17,312 nt of DNA from Anaerolineae bacterium. GTDB taxonomy: Bacteria > Chloroflexota > Anaerolineae > JAAYZQ01. The position numbers and the translations under genes are program-made. Each line of letters begins with the position of its first letter. The stretch's first letter is position 1. Shown in pieces: positions 15,752 to 17,312 of the stretch. Where the stretch lies: contig JAFGIA010000343.1 of NCBI GenBank assembly GCA_016929795.1, positions 1-17,312 on the forward strand. The letters are read 5' to 3'. The notes under the pieces are model-generated. The model ran no database searches, was not told where the DNA came from, and saw only the letters and a list, made by a program, of their open reading frames with translations.

Positions 15752-15997
15752 ATGGGAGACTTTGTGTCGCCAGGCCTCTATCGCAATGATTCGTTCATCG
15801 TTCGCATCTGGTGGGAGCGTGGGCCAGGTCCGCAGGCGATCTGGCGAGGCCAGGTGGTCCACGCCCGAACCGGGCAGTCTACCTACTTTGAGAACCTGCC
15901 TACCTTGCTGCAGTTCGTGCAGGGGTGGACGGGCAGCCTGGCAGAAGGCTCTGGCGAGTGGAACGGCGAGGAGGGGCCTATGGGCAACAAGGTCTGA
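15752..15997 (+). CDS. Small conserved-looking hypothetical protein
   Basis: The 81-residue product has a compact beta-rich core (about 1-65) with many aromatics: SFIVRIWWERGP, AIWRGQVVHARTG, YFENLPTLLQFVQGWTG. The spacing suggests a small beta-sheet-plus-helix domain. From memory, similar WRG..H...G..YF...LL.F small proteins occur in Chloroflexota, function unknown. ATG at 15752 and GTG at 15749 adjoin, and neither has a strong ribosome binding site. The last ~18 residues are polar and look like a loose tail. It lies 77 bp upstream of the secreted kelch gene on the same strand, so the two may be cotranscribed. Confidence 0.6.
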   Translation: MGDFVSPGLYRNDSFIVRIWWERGPGPQAIWRGQVVHARTGQSTYFENLPTLLQFVQGWTGSLAEGSGEWNGEEGPMGNKV

Positions 15998-16074
15998 TCG
16001 TGCTGATGCTGGTCGCGGCAGGACCGGTCTATGGCAGGAAATCCCAATAGGGGTAAAGAAAGGAGCAAGATCTC

Positions 16075-17312
16075 ATGTTCGGTGAAGGAAAAACGACGGG
16101 TATGCGCAAGGGGTTGAGTTTCGCGCTCATCCTCGTTCTGCTGTTTGTGACCCTGGCTCCTGTGGGGCAGGCCGAGACGCAGCAGGGGGAACAGGCTAGC
16201 TCGGCCGACGCCTGGCGGCTGCCCTACGTCCGCTTTGGTCAGAGCGCCATCCTGGCATATGATGTAACCACTGCGCGCCTGATCCTCTTTGGTGGCTCCA
16301 ACGGCCACCAGTTTTTTAACGACGTCTGGGCGCTGGACGTGACCACCTTTGGCAGCGAGAGCTGGACCAAGCTCAACCCCAGCGGCCCCTGGCCGCCGCC
16401 GCGGGCCTGGCATACAGCCGTCTATGATCATTACAACCAGCGGATGATCGTCTATGGCGGCCACAGCTACCACTACAATTTCGACGACGCCTGGATCCTG
16501 GACCTGACGCCCGGCGCCGAGAGCTGGAGCCAGCTCCAGCCGGGCGGCGAGGCCATCGGCGCGCGGCGCTTTCACAGCGCCGTCTATGACGAGGCCCGCC
16601 AGCAGATGGTCGTCTTTGGCGGCAACCGCGGCGGCCAATTGCTGAACGATACCTGGGCGCTGGATCTATCCACCCCGGGCAATGAGAGCTGGAGCCAGTG
16701 GGCCGTCGGCGGCTCGGTGCCGGCGGCGCGGGTGCAGCACACGGCCCTCTACGAGGAGGACAGCGACATCATGGTCGTCTTTGGCGGGCTGTCGGCCGCC
16801 GGCCTGCACAACGACACCTGGCTGCTGAACCTGGGCACGCAGCAGTGGGCCCAGGCACCGCTGGCCGGCCCGCCCCCGGCGCGCCGAGGCCACGCGATTG
16901 GCTACCAGGAAGTGACGGATAGGATGTACCTGTTCGGCGGCCTGGGCAGCGGTGGCTTTTTGAACGACGTGTGGGAGTTGGACCTTACGCCGGGCGACGT
17001 GGGCTGGCGAGAGCTCTTTCCGACCGGCACGCCGCCGGCCGGCCGCGCCTGGCACGCAGCCACCTACTACAGGGCTCTGAATCACCTGTACGTCTGGGGT
17101 GGGCGGGGCATGGACAGCCTGGAGGGGGAGACCCAGTGGCGGCTGAACGTCGGCGGCATGGATTGGGAACTGATCGAGCCCAGCCTGCCCGACTGGTGGG
17201 CGGGCGGCGGCGCGGCACGGGGCGCGCAGAGCGACGGCATGCCCGAAGTGACGCTGGAGATCGAGGACGCCCCGTCGGGTACCCGGGCGCACCTGCTGCT
17301 CAACCACGAGGC
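16075..17312 (+). CDS. Secreted kelch-repeat protein (3' end outside window)
   Basis: At least 412 residues are present and the frame is open to the right edge. ATG at 16075 follows GAAAGGAG (16058-16065) at nine bases. A signal peptide is visible (basic MRKG at 10-13, hydrophobic 14-30, likely cleavage after VGQA, residue 33). Six kelch repeats follow, with diagnostic double glycines at 73-74, 128-129, 182-183, 237-238, 288-289 and 341-342. Each has an upstream H-x-A-x-Y segment and a downstream NDxWxLDL and W, as expected for a six-bladed beta-propeller. After about 365 the sequence changes to a new domain (from about VTLEIEDAPSGTRAHLLL). The propeller is probably a binding module on an extracellular protein. 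The partner and the rest of the protein are unseen. Confidence 0.88.
   Translation, partial: MFGEGKTTGMRKGLSFALILVLLFVTLAPVGQAETQQGEQASSADAWRLPYVRFGQSAILAYDVTTARLILFGGSNGHQFFNDVWALDVTTFGSESWTKLNPSGPWPPPRAWHTAVYDHYNQRMIVYGGHSYHYNFDDAWILDLTPGAESWSQLQPGGEAIGARRFHSAVYDEARQQMVVFGGNRGGQLLNDTWALDLSTPGNESWSQWAVGGSVPAARVQHTALYEEDSDIMVVFGGLSAAGLHNDTWLLNLGTQQWAQAPLAGPPPARRGHAIGYQEVTDRMYLFGGLGSGGFLNDVWELDLTPGDVGWRELFPTGTPPAGRAWHAATYYRALNHLYVWGGRGMDSLEGETQWRLNVGGMDWELIEPSLPDWWAGGGAARGAQSDGMPEVTLEIEDAPSGTRAHLLLNHE

Overview
The window is a GC-rich bacterial chromosome segment. It most resembles a member of the Chloroflexota (Anaerolineae-like). This is an inference from the style of several genes: an RpoC with a long lineage-type insertion, a very large BTAD/AAA/TPR regulator, a membrane protein that looks like DUF4203, a secreted kelch-repeat protein, and frequent TTG/GTG starts. 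No rRNA, tRNA, CRISPR array or complete insertion sequence is visible. All genes are on the + strand except one amidase gene.

Left part (1-3774). A four-unit 7-bp tandem repeat lies at the extreme left. It is followed by a lone activator ATPase of the 2-hydroxyacyl-CoA dehydratase type, a frame-disrupted short reading frame, a carboxymuconolactone decarboxylase (AhpD-like) protein whose last codons come from a palindrome, and a polytopic membrane protein. A convergent gene encodes a membrane-anchored N-acetylmuramoyl-L-alanine amidase with its own good minus-strand promoter. A HAD-family hydrolase gene is read divergently from it.

Central housekeeping part (3771-11584). A consensus-like promoter overlaps the HAD stop codon and drives ftsY (signal recognition particle receptor) and prfB (release factor 2). 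prfB carries the classical autoregulatory +1 frameshift site. A second strong promoter drives a tyrosine-recombinase-like protein that has lost several catalytic residues. It is followed 87 bp later by rpoC (RNA polymerase beta'), which starts at TTG after a strong Shine-Dalgarno sequence. rpoB is not beside it. A near-perfect rho-independent terminator closes this block.

Right part (11585-17312). A promoter precedes a 1241-residue regulator with the order BTAD (SARP type), AAA ATPase, TPR, C-terminal helix-turn-helix. After an AT-richer gap come a small 81-residue protein and a secreted six-bladed kelch-repeat protein that runs off the right edge.

Functionally the middle carries protein targeting, translation termination and transcription genes. 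The flanks carry cell-envelope, redox/CoA-enzyme maturation and regulatory functions. No complete new defence or mobile system is evident. The most unusual items are the degenerate recombinase fixed in front of rpoC, the two-ended DNA-binding BTAD regulator, and the architecture of RpoC.
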